NCBI RefSeq assembly: GCF_004761865.1
Contig: NZ_SJDM01000002.1
Span: forward strand, 166,522-230,521
DNA from: Crenalkalicoccus roseus
Lineage (GTDB): Bacteria > Pseudomonadota > Alphaproteobacteria > Acetobacterales > Acetobacteraceae
Direction of reading: 5' to 3'
Length of the DNA: 64,000 nucleotides
Positions 53,412 to 61,652 of this stretch are shown here, piece by piece (position 1 is the stretch's first letter; the number at the start of each line of letters is the position of its first letter). A program made the position numbers and the translations under genes. The notes beneath the pieces were generated by a model. That model had not been told where the DNA came from, ran no database searches, and was given only the letters and a program-made list of their open reading frames with translations.

Positions 53412-55199
53412 TCATTCGAGGCCCGCCAGCCTGAGGCCGCGCTCGTAGAGCGCGCGGTCCTCCGGCCGGCGCACCGGCGTGCGGCGCAGCGCCTTGGCCA
53501 CCGTGAAGTCCGGCTCGATCGCCAGCAGCCGTGCCCGCACCGCCGCCGCCTCCGCCGCGAGGCCGAGATGGCCGAGGGCGGAGAGGTAGGTCTTGTAGGG
53601 GTAGCTGAAGCCCGGCTGCAGCGCCACGACGGCGCGGCCGACCGCCGCCGCCTCCGCGTAGCGGCCGAGGAACAGCAGCGGAATGCCGCGCCCGGCATCG
53701 AAGAAGAAGGCGTGCGGGTGGCACGGGGCGAGCTGGCGGTAGCGGTCGAAGCGCTGCAGCGCCGCCTCGTGCGCACCGAGATAGCTCTGCGCCATGCCCG
53801 AGAAGACCCAGGCCATGGCCAGGTTGGGGTTGAGCGCCAGGGCCCGCTCGTGCAGCGCCGCCGCCTCCTCCACCTGGTGGTGCAGGAAGGCGCGCACATG
53901 GCCGAGGATGGTCAGGGCCTGGGCGTCGAGCGGGTCGAGGGCGACCGCGCGGCTTGCCAGCGTCTCCGCTTGGGCGAGCACCTCGGCGTTGTCCGCCGCC
54001 CACCCCTGGCCGACCAGGAACAGGTGCCAGTAGGCGAGCCAGGCATGGGCCGCGGCATGGTCGGGTTCGAGCGCGATGGCCTGGCGAAGCCATTCCCCGG
54101 CGGCGAGGAAGCCCGTCCGCTCGAGCCGGTGGATCGCCGGGATGGCCCGCAGCAGGAGGTCGTGGGCACCGCCATGGACGGTGCCGCGGGCGCTGGCGCG
54201 GCTTGCCTCGATCAACAGGATCTCCGGGTCTATCCGTGCCACCACCTCGGCGGCGATCTCGTCCTGCAGGGCGAGGATGTCGTCCGCCTTGCGGTCGAAG
54301 CGCTCGCTCCAGACCACGGTGGCCGGCCCGCGCAGATCGGTCAGGCGGAGGGAGACGCGCACCTGCCCGGCGCCGCGCTGCACCGTGCCGGCGAGCAGGA
54401 AGTCCAGTCGCAGGGCCCGCGCCGCCCCCTCTTCGCCCTGCGAGGCGGCGGCGGCGGCGAGGGAGGCGCCGTCCACCACGAACAGCCAGCGGAAGCGGGC
54501 GAGAGCGGCGGTGATCTCCTCGGCTAGCCCGACCGAGAGGTGCTGCTCCGCCTCTCCCCCGAGGGCGCGGAGCGGCGGCACGCCGAGCCGCGCGCCGCGC
54601 AGCCCCTGCCGCGGGGGGCGCGACGCCGAAGGGAAGGAGAGGCGAGGGGCCTCGGCGGGCGGCGGCCCCGCGACGGGACCGGGCGCCGCCCGCCGCGGCG
54701 GGAACGGGGCCGGCGCCGCCTCGCGCAGCCGCCGCCGCTGCTCGGCGAGCCAGTGGTCGAAGGCGGGATCGAGGCCGTCGAGGTCGCTCAGCAGCTCCTC
54801 CCCGCCCGTCGCGCCACCGCTGCGCAGCGCCTCGATCACGTCCACCCAGACCGCCCCCTCGCGCAGCCTGACGGTGTCGCGGGATGCCGACAGCACCGGC
54901 AGTCCGATGGGGGACAGGGCCTGCTGCAGCTCGCGCAGCGCCTGGCGCAGGGAGCCGCGCTGCTGCTCCGGCCCCCGCCGCGACCAGAGCAGCCCGGCAA
55001 GGCGGAGGCGTGAGACGTGCTCGCCGGGGCTCATGCCGAGCAGGGCGAGCAGGGCGCGGGTCTTGCGGGAGCGGGGCAGCACCGGCACGCCCGCCAGGCT
55101 CCAGGCCTCCATGCGCCCGCGCAGCACGAGGCGCAGCCGGGGATCGGCGGGAGGCTCTGGCAGGCGGAGGCAAGGCGTGACGGGGTAGGTTGCGCTCAT
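53412..55199 (-). CDS. BTAD-containing transcriptional regulator with TPR repeats
   Basis: A 595-residue regulator. Residues about 25-115 look like a winged-helix with bacterial transcriptional activator layout (RKTRALLALLGMSPGEHVSR and LRQALRELQQAL). Residues about 210-330 resemble the TolB-like segment found with adenylate-cyclase-type regulators (LSVGLAEEITAALARFRWL). The last 250 residues are TPR-like helices (AHAWLAYWHLFLVGQG, LALNPNLAMAWVFSGMAQ). No cyclase catalytic motif is present. It follows the sugar aminotransferase in convergent direction. Confidence 0.8.
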   Translation of the reverse strand: MSATYPVTPCLRLPEPPADPRLRLVLRGRMEAWSLAGVPVLPRSRKTRALLALLGMSPGEHVSRLRLAGLLWSRRGPEQQRGSLRQALRELQQALSPIGLPVLSASRDTVRLREGAVWVDVIEALRSGGATGGEELLSDLDGLDPAFDHWLAEQRRRLREAAPAPFPPRRAAPGPVAGPPPAEAPRLSFPSASRPPRQGLRGARLGVPPLRALGGEAEQHLSVGLAEEITAALARFRWLFVVDGASLAAAAASQGEEGAARALRLDFLLAGTVQRGAGQVRVSLRLTDLRGPATVVWSERFDRKADDILALQDEIAAEVVARIDPEILLIEASRASARGTVHGGAHDLLLRAIPAIHRLERTGFLAAGEWLRQAIALEPDHAAAHAWLAYWHLFLVGQGWAADNAEVLAQAETLASRAVALDPLDAQALTILGHVRAFLHHQVEEAAALHERALALNPNLAMAWVFSGMAQSYLGAHEAALQRFDRYRQLAPCHPHAFFFDAGRGIPLLFLGRYAEAAAVGRAVVALQPGFSYPYKTYLSALGHLGLAAEAAAVRARLLAIEPDFTVAKALRRTPVRRPEDRALYERGLRLAGLE

Positions 55200-55507
55200 A
55201 CATCGAACATGTTGCCGCGCCCGTCCCGCGTCATCCCCTTTCGCGGCGCAGGGCGCCGCGGGGCGACTCCGCGCGGCGGGCAGGCCCGTGCGGAGCGACC
55301 GCCACGGGCGCGGCCGGAGGGAGGGGTGCCGGCGCGGCGCGAGGGCCGATTCGCGCCGGAGGCGATCCTCATGCCGTCCCGATCCCTGGCCGGCATGGTT
55401 CCTCGCCGGCGCACGGCCGCCATGCGCGGCCGGCCGTGAGACGGGGGCGGTGGCCCCGCGCGCACGGATATCGGGCTGCGGGGGTCAGGACCTTCCGCGG
55501 CCGGGCA
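55200..55507. other. Gap upstream of the BTAD/TPR regulator
   Basis: This 308-bp stretch holds the regulator's minus-strand promoter region and an 8-bp palindrome AACATGTT near 55206-55213. No gene was judged credible; open frames here on the plus strand are Arg-rich and look like composition artefacts. Confidence 0.4.
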
Positions 55508-55774
55508 TCAGCCCGCGGAGCGCCGCGCCGGCGCGGCAGGCAGCGAGGTCAGCTTCGGATCGGCGGCGATCACCGCCGCGCGCAGCGCCCGTTCGGCCTC
55601 CACGAGTTCGAAGCCCGCGAAATCCCGCTCGATCGCCTCGGCCAGGGTCCGCGCCACGGGGGCGCGCCCGGCCGCCACGGCGTCGGCGCGCTCGCGGCAG
55701 GCCACGAAGCGGCGCGCGGTTTCGAAGACCCGCAGCAGGTGTTCCCTGTCCACATCCATGCTGTCCGGCTGCAT
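55508..55774 (-). CDS. hypothetical 88-residue protein
   Basis: A short minus-strand frame from an ATG at 55774. The peptide is helical and charged (DREHLLRVFETARRFVACRE and EAIERDFAGFELVEAERALR) with no membrane or export segment. Third positions are GC-rich as in neighbouring genes. I do not recognise a family. It is divergent from the AT-rich promoter at 55942-55970. Confidence 0.45.
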   Translation of the reverse strand: MQPDSMDVDREHLLRVFETARRFVACRERADAVAAGRAPVARTLAEAIERDFAGFELVEAERALRAAVIAADPKLTSLPAAPARRSAG

Positions 55775-55941
55775 CCGGAGACTCTCCCGTCATTCCGCCT
55801 TGCCGCACGGATATCGCGCCGGCGCTGCCGCCGCGCGTGAGTTCGCCGCGACAAGCGTGAAACGACCGTCAATTCGCGGGCGATGGCGGTGGGATCCGGT
55901 TCCCGGGAAAGGAAAAAAACCGCCTACTAGGTAAAAAGTCC

Positions 55942-55970
55942 TTTACACCCTCACAACGTACTCCTATTGT
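55942..55970 (+). promoter_or_regulatory. Strong sigma-70 type promoter
   Basis: TTTACA at 55942-55947 and TATTGT at 55965-55970 are separated by exactly 17 bp. The surrounding 60 bp are far richer in A and T than anything else in the window, with an A-run at 55913-55919. Expected transcription start is about 55977, giving an 87-nt leader before the ATG at 56064. Confidence 0.65.
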
Positions 55971-56001
55971 TCCGGTCACGGCGGTTGCCCCAGCCATCGC
56001 C

Positions 56002-56036
56002 GGGCCCGCCCCGCGGCAGCACCGCGGGGCGGGCCC
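56002..56036 (+). promoter_or_regulatory. 15-bp perfect hairpin in a 5' leader
   Basis: GGGCCCGCCCCGCGG (56002-56016) pairs perfectly with 56022-56036 around a CAGCA loop. It lies between the promoter and an AGGAG ribosome site at about 56051-56055, so the RNA could regulate translation or stability. No T-tract follows, so it is not a standard terminator. Confidence 0.65.
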
Positions 56037-56063
56037 CTCCCGGTGCCACAAGGAGTGTCCCCC

Positions 56064-56255
56064 ATGCGCTTCCCTTCCTCCACCGCGGCCAACCCCTCCG
56101 GCGCCCTGCTCCGCCCGGCCACGAAGACGCTGCCGGCGCTGCCGGCCCGCCCCGCCTCGCCGCGGAGCGACGCCCCCCGCGCCGCGCGGATGGCGCCGGC
56201 AGCGGTGGCCGATGCGGGGCGGCTGCGCTTCGGTGCCGGCATGCGCCGCGGCTGA
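56064..56255 (+). CDS. small Ala/Pro/Arg-rich hypothetical protein
   Basis: A 63-residue frame with a clear AGGAG site eight bases before its ATG and strongly GC-rich third positions. The peptide is low in aromatic residues and rich in Ala, Pro and Arg, with an end RFGAGMRRG. No family is recognised. It is the first frame downstream of a strong promoter and hairpin leader, and the hypothetical 259-residue gene follows 71 bp later, so it may be a regulated small protein or a leader peptide. Confidence 0.55.
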   Translation: MRFPSSTAANPSGALLRPATKTLPALPARPASPRSDAPRAARMAPAAVADAGRLRFGAGMRRG

Positions 56256-56277
56256 GCCAAGGCGGGTCAGCCATTCC

Positions 56278-56300
56278 CGGAGGGGCCGCGCGCCCCTCCG
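56278..56300 (+). terminator. Hairpin between the small gene and the 259-residue gene
   Basis: A perfect 9-bp stem CGGAGGGGC / GCCCCTCCG with a 5-nt loop is placed 23 bp after the small gene's stop and 27 bp before the next ATG. No T-tract follows; it could attenuate the downstream gene or protect RNA ends. Confidence 0.45.
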
Positions 56301-56326
56301 CCTCCCGCAGAGCGGAGCCGAACGCC

Positions 56327-57106
56327 ATGGACCTAGCGCCCATCGTCACCTTCTACCGGCTGATCGACGCGGCCCGCCCGCCGGAGCGCGCCGACCGCGC
56401 TGCGCTCGGCAGCCTGCCGACCCGGGCCTTCCGCTACTGCGACGCCGTGACCACTGCCTCCGGCTTCGGATGGTATCTCTCCTCCCCCCTCGATCTCGAC
56501 CTGCTGTGGGATGGCACGCAGATCTGGTGGACCTGCGAGGGGCTGACGGACTGGCTGCCGCTCGGCGCCGCGCAATTCCCGCATTTCGCCGCCCGTTTCG
56601 ACGCCGCGGCGCCGGAGCGGGTGAAGGGCTGGTCGCCTCCTTTCCTCACCGCGCTGCAGGAGCCGGGGATGGTGCAGCTCTGGACCGGGCTGGCCGCGCG
56701 CACCGCTCCGGGCTGGAGCCTGCTGGTCCGCCCGCTGGCCAACCTGCCCCGCCACCCCGCCCTCGAACCCTATGAGGGGCTGGTCGAGACCGACCGCTGG
56801 TTCGGGCCGCTCTTCACCAATCTGCGCCTGACCCGCACCGACATCCCGGTGCGCCTGCATGCCGGAGAGCCGCTGGTGCAGGTGCAGCCGATTCCGCAGG
56901 CGGCCTATGCCGAGGCGGTGCTGAACCGCACCGCCTTCGTCCCCGATCTGGAGGCGTTCCGGGAGGAGGACTGGACGGGCTATTACGACACGCTGGTGGC
57001 CCCGAACCACGATCCGGACCGCCGGCCAGGCCGCTACGCCGCCGAGGCGCGCCGCCGGCGCCGCGGTGCCGGCTGCCCCTTCGCCGCCCTGGCCGAGGCC
57101 GGGTGA
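56327..57106 (+). CDS. hypothetical protein, DUF6065-like
   Basis: A 259-residue soluble protein. An early FRYC-AVTTASGFGWYL segment followed by WDGTQIWWTC recalls the layout of the uncharacterised DUF6065 proteins, but the match is from memory and weak. A later region has WSLLVRPLANLP, VETDRWFGPLFTN and PLVQVQPIP, an aromatic-rich beta-like body. The C-terminal 30 residues are basic. There is no signal, membrane span or known catalytic motif. It shares the promoter region of the small upstream gene. Confidence 0.65.
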   Translation: MDLAPIVTFYRLIDAARPPERADRAALGSLPTRAFRYCDAVTTASGFGWYLSSPLDLDLLWDGTQIWWTCEGLTDWLPLGAAQFPHFAARFDAAAPERVKGWSPPFLTALQEPGMVQLWTGLAARTAPGWSLLVRPLANLPRHPALEPYEGLVETDRWFGPLFTNLRLTRTDIPVRLHAGEPLVQVQPIPQAAYAEAVLNRTAFVPDLEAFREEDWTGYYDTLVAPNHDPDRRPGRYAAEARRRRRGAGCPFAALAEAG

Positions 57107-57128
57107 TGCCTTCCCTCCCGGGCCTGCC

Positions 57129-57173
57129 GCGGATCCCGTTGAAGCGGGCCAAGCTGAACGGGTGAAGAGGCTC
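57129..57173. repeat. Dispersed intergenic palindromic repeat, copy B
   Basis: The plan GCGGATCCCGT ... CTGAACGGGTGAAGAGGCTC matches copy A at 13722-13768 through both conserved ends with a different middle. It fills most of the gap between two converging genes and ends on the stop codon of the downstream minus-strand glycosyltransferase gene. Confidence 0.5.
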
Positions 57174-58222
57174 TAGCGCGCGCCGGGGCGCGCGGCGGCG
57201 GCCGGCAGGGTCGCCAGCACCTCGCGCCGCAGGCGGGTGAGCAGCCCGCCGCGATGCCGGGCATCATTGGCGGCGAGGTAGCGCCGCGCCGCCGGGGAGA
57301 GGCGGTAGAGCGCCTCGGTGCCCGGCGCCGGGCGGAACGCCCGCGCCAGCGCCAGCGCCGCCAGCCCGGCCCGCAGCCCCTGCGCCAGCACGCCGTTGCG
57401 CGCGCCCTTCGCCTGGTAGCCGAGGAAGCGCGGCAGCAGGGCGAGGGGAGAGGCACCGAACTTCATCTCGATGTAGAGGCGGTTGCGCACGAAGTGGAAC
57501 CAGCGGGTTCCCGACCAGGCGACGCGCTGCTCGGGGCTCACCTTGTGGCGCACCGCGATGTCGCCGCGGTAGCGGATGCGCCGGCCGAGATTGATGGCGC
57601 GCAGGGCGAAGTCGTATTCCTCCCAGCAGAAGAACAGCGCATCGTCGTAGCCGCCGGCGGCCTCGAAATCGGCGCGGCGGATGGCATGGCCGGCGCCGAC
57701 GAAGGTGCAGGCGTCGAAGCTGCCGGCCGCGCGCGGCAGCAGCGCCGCCGGATAGCCCCAGGAGGAGAGGTCGTCCTCCCCGGTGGCGTGCACCAGGATG
57801 CGGCAGGCGATGGCGGCGAGGTCGGGTTCGGCATCGAGCGCCGCCACCGCCCGCGCCAGCGTGTCGGCGGTGGCGAATTCCGCGTCGTTGTCGAGGGCGA
57901 AGACCACCCGCCCGCGCCCCAGCGCCGTCGCCCGGTTGCGTCCGCCCGCCACGCCCCAATTGCGGTCGAGCCGGACCAGCGTGGCGTCCGCCGCCCCTTC
58001 CACGGCCCGGGCCAGCGCCGCCAGCGCCTCCGGCGCGCTGCCCTGATCGGCGATCCAGACATGGCGGGAGACGCCCCGCTGCGCGCGCGCCGAGGCAATG
58101 GCGGCCAGCGTCTCCTCCGCCCGGTCGAGCGCGAGGATGATGACGTCCGCGTCGTAGGACTCCCCGGCGGGGCCGTCCGCTCCGGCGATCCGCCGCGGTG
58201 GCGGGAAGGGGCCGAGGCTCAC
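57173..58222 (-). CDS. glycosyltransferase family 2 protein
   Basis: A 349-residue GT-A fold enzyme of the rhamnosyltransferase-like group. It opens with DVIILALDRAEETLAAI, has the metal motif FALDNDAEF near residue 113 and the acceptor-base region FCWEEYDFALRAI near residue 205. There is no membrane span. It ends the four-gene polysaccharide run transcribed leftward and overlaps the upstream GT2 gene by 4 nt. Confidence 0.86.
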   Translation of the reverse strand: MSLGPFPPPRRIAGADGPAGESYDADVIILALDRAEETLAAIASARAQRGVSRHVWIADQGSAPEALAALARAVEGAADATLVRLDRNWGVAGGRNRATALGRGRVVFALDNDAEFATADTLARAVAALDAEPDLAAIACRILVHATGEDDLSSWGYPAALLPRAAGSFDACTFVGAGHAIRRADFEAAGGYDDALFFCWEEYDFALRAINLGRRIRYRGDIAVRHKVSPEQRVAWSGTRWFHFVRNRLYIEMKFGASPLALLPRFLGYQAKGARNGVLAQGLRAGLAALALARAFRPAPGTEALYRLSPAARRYLAANDARHRGGLLTRLRREVLATLPAAAARPGAR

Positions 58223-59244
58223 GGCGCGCGTCCGCCCAAGGCGAGGACGGGATCGAAATCGGGGGCCGGGACGGCGAGATAGGCGATGCGCTTCGCCTCC
58301 TTCCGCCCGCGCGTCACCGTGTCGAGGATCAGGCCGCAGGCGAAGGAGAGCAGCGAGGCGAGGCCGAGGCCGGTGGCGAGCACGACGGTGGGGAAGCGCG
58401 GGACCAGGCCGGTGCGCAGATACTCCGCCAGCACCGGCAGGAACACCGCCAGCGCCAGCACCAGCAGCGCCGCCCCCGCCGCCGAGAAGAAGGCGAGCGG
58501 CCGCTCGCCCTTCACCAGGTTGACGATGGTGCGCAGGATCCGCAGCCCGTCCGTGTAGGTGCGCAGCTTGCTCGCGGAGCCCTGCGGGCGCTCGCCATAG
58601 GCGGTGCGCAGCTCGCCCACCGGCATGCGGAGCTGCAGGGCGTGGACCGTGAACTCCGTCTCCGTCTCGAACCCCTCGGCCAGGGCGGGGAAGGATTTGA
58701 CGAAGCGGCGGGAGAAGACGCGGTAGCCCGAGAGCATGTCGGTGATGCGGTTGCCGAAGAGCAGGCGCACCATCCCGGTCAGCATGGCGTTGCCGAAGCG
58801 GTGGCCCGGGCGGTAGGCGCCGGTCGTCTCCTCCGGTGTCACACGCACGCCGGTCACCATGTCGAGGCGCTGCTCGATCAGCAGGCGCACCATGGCCGGG
58901 GCGGCGGCGGCATCGTAGGTGCCGTCGCCGTCCACCAGCACGTACACGTCGGCCTCGATGTCGGCGAACATGCGGCGGACCACGTTGCCCTTGCCCTGCA
59001 GCGCTTCGGTGCGGACGACGGCGCCGGCCGCGCCCGCCACCTCCCGCGTACGGTCGCGGGAGTTGTTGTCGTAGACGTAGATCGCGGCCGCCGGCAGCGT
59101 CGCACGGAAGGCACGTACCACGCCCGGGATCGCCACCTCCTCATTGTAGCAGGGGATGAGCACCGCGATCCGCGGCGCGGCCCTGCCGGAGGGCGGGGCG
59201 GGGGGGTTGGCGTACGCCGCTTCCACGGCCAGGCTGTCCGACAT
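58219..59244 (-). CDS. membrane-associated glycosyltransferase family 2 protein (DPM1/GtrB-like)
   Basis: A 341-residue protein. The catalytic part carries IAVLIPCYNEEVAIPGV, VLVDGDGTYDAAA (DxD) and MLSGYRVFSRRFVKSF; two hydrophobic spans near the C-terminus (about 258-282 and 295-315) anchor it to the inner membrane, as in polyprenyl-phosphate sugar transferases. A GtrA family protein is encoded two genes away, a common partner. Overlaps the downstream GT2 gene by 4 nt. Confidence 0.87.
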   Translation of the reverse strand: MSDSLAVEAAYANPPAPPSGRAAPRIAVLIPCYNEEVAIPGVVRAFRATLPAAAIYVYDNNSRDRTREVAGAAGAVVRTEALQGKGNVVRRMFADIEADVYVLVDGDGTYDAAAAPAMVRLLIEQRLDMVTGVRVTPEETTGAYRPGHRFGNAMLTGMVRLLFGNRITDMLSGYRVFSRRFVKSFPALAEGFETETEFTVHALQLRMPVGELRTAYGERPQGSASKLRTYTDGLRILRTIVNLVKGERPLAFFSAAGAALLVLALAVFLPVLAEYLRTGLVPRFPTVVLATGLGLASLLSFACGLILDTVTRGRKEAKRIAYLAVPAPDFDPVLALGGRAP

Positions 59245-59275
59245 GCGCTGCGCGTCTCCTGCGCGGCCCGGTGGG

Positions 59276-60802
59276 TCAGAGCGCGTTGCGCATGCGGGCC
59301 ACGGCCAACAAGGTGCGCAGGATTATAACGAAATCGAGCCAGAGCGACCAGCGCTCGATGTATTCGAGGTCGCTTTCCACCCGGCGGATCAGCTTCTCCT
59401 CCGTGTCGGTGGGACCGCGCCAGCCACGCACCTGCGCGAGGCCGGTCAGGCCCGGCTTGACGCGGTGGCGGGCGGCGTAGCGCGCGAACACCTGCTCGAA
59501 GGGGCGGCCGGCGGCGAGGGTACCGGGCGCGTGCGGCCGCGGGCCGACGAAGGACATCTCCCCGCGCAGGATGTTGAAGATCTGCGGCAGCTCGTCGAGG
59601 GAGGTGCGGCGCAGGAGGGCACCGACGCGCGTCACCCGCGGATCGCCCTCGGTCACCTGGCAGCGCGCCTCCGGGTCCGCCGCATCGTGATACATGGTGC
59701 GGAACTTGAACACGTGGAAGTCGCGGTTGTTGAAGCCGGTGCGGCGCTGGCGGAACAGCACCGGGCCGGGACTGTCCAGGCGGATCGCCAGGGCGATCAA
59801 CGCCATCGGCACCGCGGCGATGGCGAGCGCGACCAGGGCCAGCAAGTAGTCTTCGGCCGTCTTGATGGCGCCGGCGAGCCCGTTCATCGGGCGCTCGACC
59901 AAGTGCGGCAGCAGCAGGCCGCCGGCCTCCGGCGCGCCGGGGCGGCAGCCATGGTAGGCGACCAGCTCGGGCGCGAGGCGCACATCCACCGGATAGTCGG
60001 CGAGCACGCCGAGCACACGCATCAGCCGCGCCTCCGCCGCCCAGGGCAGGGCGAGGATAACCTCATCCACCTCGTCGTGCCGGATCATCGCAAGCAGGCT
60101 GGCGAGATCGCCGAGATGCGGCAGGCCGCTGCGGCCGCGCCCTGAGGGGCTGACCGCGCCGGGGCGGTCATCCACGACGCCGAGGAGCCTGAGGCCGTGG
60201 TCCTGCCGCGCGCGCAGGGCCTGCACCAGGCGCTGCGCGTGCGGGCCATCCCCGACCAGCACGACGCGCCGCCGGGTGCGCTCCGCGGCGCGCCGCAGCG
60301 CGGTGGCCTGGACGAGGCGCCCCGCCAGGAGCAGCGGCACCGCCCCCGCCAGCCACAGCGCGGCGATCCCCGCTGGCAGCGCGCCCGGCGCGCCGAGCGC
60401 GTGGCCGGCGAGCCACAGCGCGCCGATGCCGCCCGCGGCAACGACCAGGACGGAGGACAGGGCGCGCCGCCCGCCGAACAGCGCCGGATGCGCATAGGCC
60501 CCCGCCAGGCCCGAAAGGCAGGGAAGCAGCACGGCGAGGAACAGGATCAGCTCCGGCGCCGGCCGCCCGGGCGACAGCTCCGACCAGTGGAGGAGCGCCC
60601 CTGAGAGGCCGATTCCCGCCGCGTCGAGCAGGGCGGCGCCGGCGGCGAGCAGCAGGGGCGGGAAGGGCCTCGCCAGCGTCCACGGTCCCGCGAGTCCCGC
60701 GGACCGGCCACGGGGCGCGAACCGCGCCCAGCCGGTCTCGACCAGTGTCGGGCCGGGTGGGGCCTGGGGAGGTCCCGGATCGGGCGGAATCATGCCGTGC
60801 AT
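59276..60802 (-). CDS. undecaprenyl-phosphate glucose phosphotransferase-type polyprenyl glycosylphosphotransferase
   Basis: A 508-residue inner-membrane enzyme that starts a repeat unit by moving sugar-1-phosphate to undecaprenyl phosphate. The N-terminal half has about four membrane spans and a CoA-binding-like domain ([17 protein letters not shown]). The C-terminal transferase domain has [37 protein letters not shown] and [12 protein letters not shown]. It is of the WcaJ/PssY/ExoY class. ATG at 60802 was used; the one at 60793 also fits. Confidence 0.9.
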   Translation of the reverse strand: MHGMIPPDPGPPQAPPGPTLVETGWARFAPRGRSAGLAGPWTLARPFPPLLLAAGAALLDAAGIGLSGALLHWSELSPGRPAPELILFLAVLLPCLSGLAGAYAHPALFGGRRALSSVLVVAAGGIGALWLAGHALGAPGALPAGIAALWLAGAVPLLLAGRLVQATALRRAAERTRRRVVLVGDGPHAQRLVQALRARQDHGLRLLGVVDDRPGAVSPSGRGRSGLPHLGDLASLLAMIRHDEVDEVILALPWAAEARLMRVLGVLADYPVDVRLAPELVAYHGCRPGAPEAGGLLLPHLVERPMNGLAGAIKTAEDYLLALVALAIAAVPMALIALAIRLDSPGPVLFRQRRTGFNNRDFHVFKFRTMYHDAADPEARCQVTEGDPRVTRVGALLRRTSLDELPQIFNILRGEMSFVGPRPHAPGTLAAGRPFEQVFARYAARHRVKPGLTGLAQVRGWRGPTDTEEKLIRRVESDLEYIERWSLWLDFVIILRTLLAVARMRNAL

Positions 60803-60884
60803 GTCGGAATCGCGTTCGGGGTCCAGGCCAGGGGCGGCGCAGCGTCGGTACCTGGGACGTCGAAGCGCATGGTCCCGTCCATTG

Positions 60885-61361
60885 TCATCGCTCGGCTACA
60901 GGGGCCACGCGCAGCCGCGCGGCGAAGACGATCTGGCGGGACAGCGTGAAATTCACGGCAAGGCCCGCAATCGAACCCGCCGCCACCGCGAGCACCGGCT
61001 GGGCCGAGGCCAGCGGGATCAGCGTGATCGCCGCGGCGTAGGTTCCGAAATTGACGGCGAATCCCGAGAGGTTGACCAGCAGGAACAGGGCCCATTGCCG
61101 CGCCTCCGGCCGGCCGCCGGCGCGACCGCGGAAGGTCCAGGCGTGGTTGAGCGCATAGGTGGTGCTCGCCGCCGCCACATAGGACACCAGCCGGCCGAGC
61201 CAGGGGCCGAGGCCGAGCGCGAGCCCGGCCAGCAGCACCAGGGCATCGACCAGGAAGCCGAGGCAGCCGACCACGCCAAACCGCAGGAACTCCCCGGCGA
61301 TCGGGGAGGGGCGCGGGCCGGGGCGGGCCTCCAGTGCAGGGCGGAGCGGCAATGTCGTCAT
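60885..61361 (-). CDS. GtrA family membrane protein
   Basis: A 158-residue four-span protein beginning after a short basic-Pro lead. EFLRFGVVGCLGFLVDALVLL, ALNHAWTFRGRAGG and ALFLLVNLSGFAVNFGTY fit GtrA, proposed to flip lipid-linked sugars or assist GtrB enzymes. The ATG at 61361 gives usual length; ATGs at 61394 and 61451 would add unmatched residues. An AT-rich patch (near 61386-61400) just upstream may hold the operon promoter. Confidence 0.83.
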   Translation of the reverse strand: MTTLPLRPALEARPGPRPSPIAGEFLRFGVVGCLGFLVDALVLLAGLALGLGPWLGRLVSYVAAASTTYALNHAWTFRGRAGGRPEARQWALFLLVNLSGFAVNFGTYAAAITLIPLASAQPVLAVAAGSIAGLAVNFTLSRQIVFAARLRVAPVAER

Positions 61362-61652
61362 GCGGTGGGTCTCGGCTGGGTCGGGTTTAATCATATCGTA
61401 TGCGGGCGACAAACCACGGGGCGGTGACCAGCGCACGGCGATGCACGGCATCCGGCCGCGCCTCCGGCAGCAGGCCGGCGGAAGCGGCGCGGAGAAGGTG
61501 CGCGGGAGACCTGCGCCGTCCTTATGGCAACAGAGTGGCGGCGGGGCGTGCGCCCGCGCGCCCGGAAAGCGCTTGCGGCGCCTTGGGGCGCGCTGGTTCA
61601 GTGGCTTGAGGGATCGCCGTCACGGCTCCGCGAGACCCCCAGGGAGGAGTGC

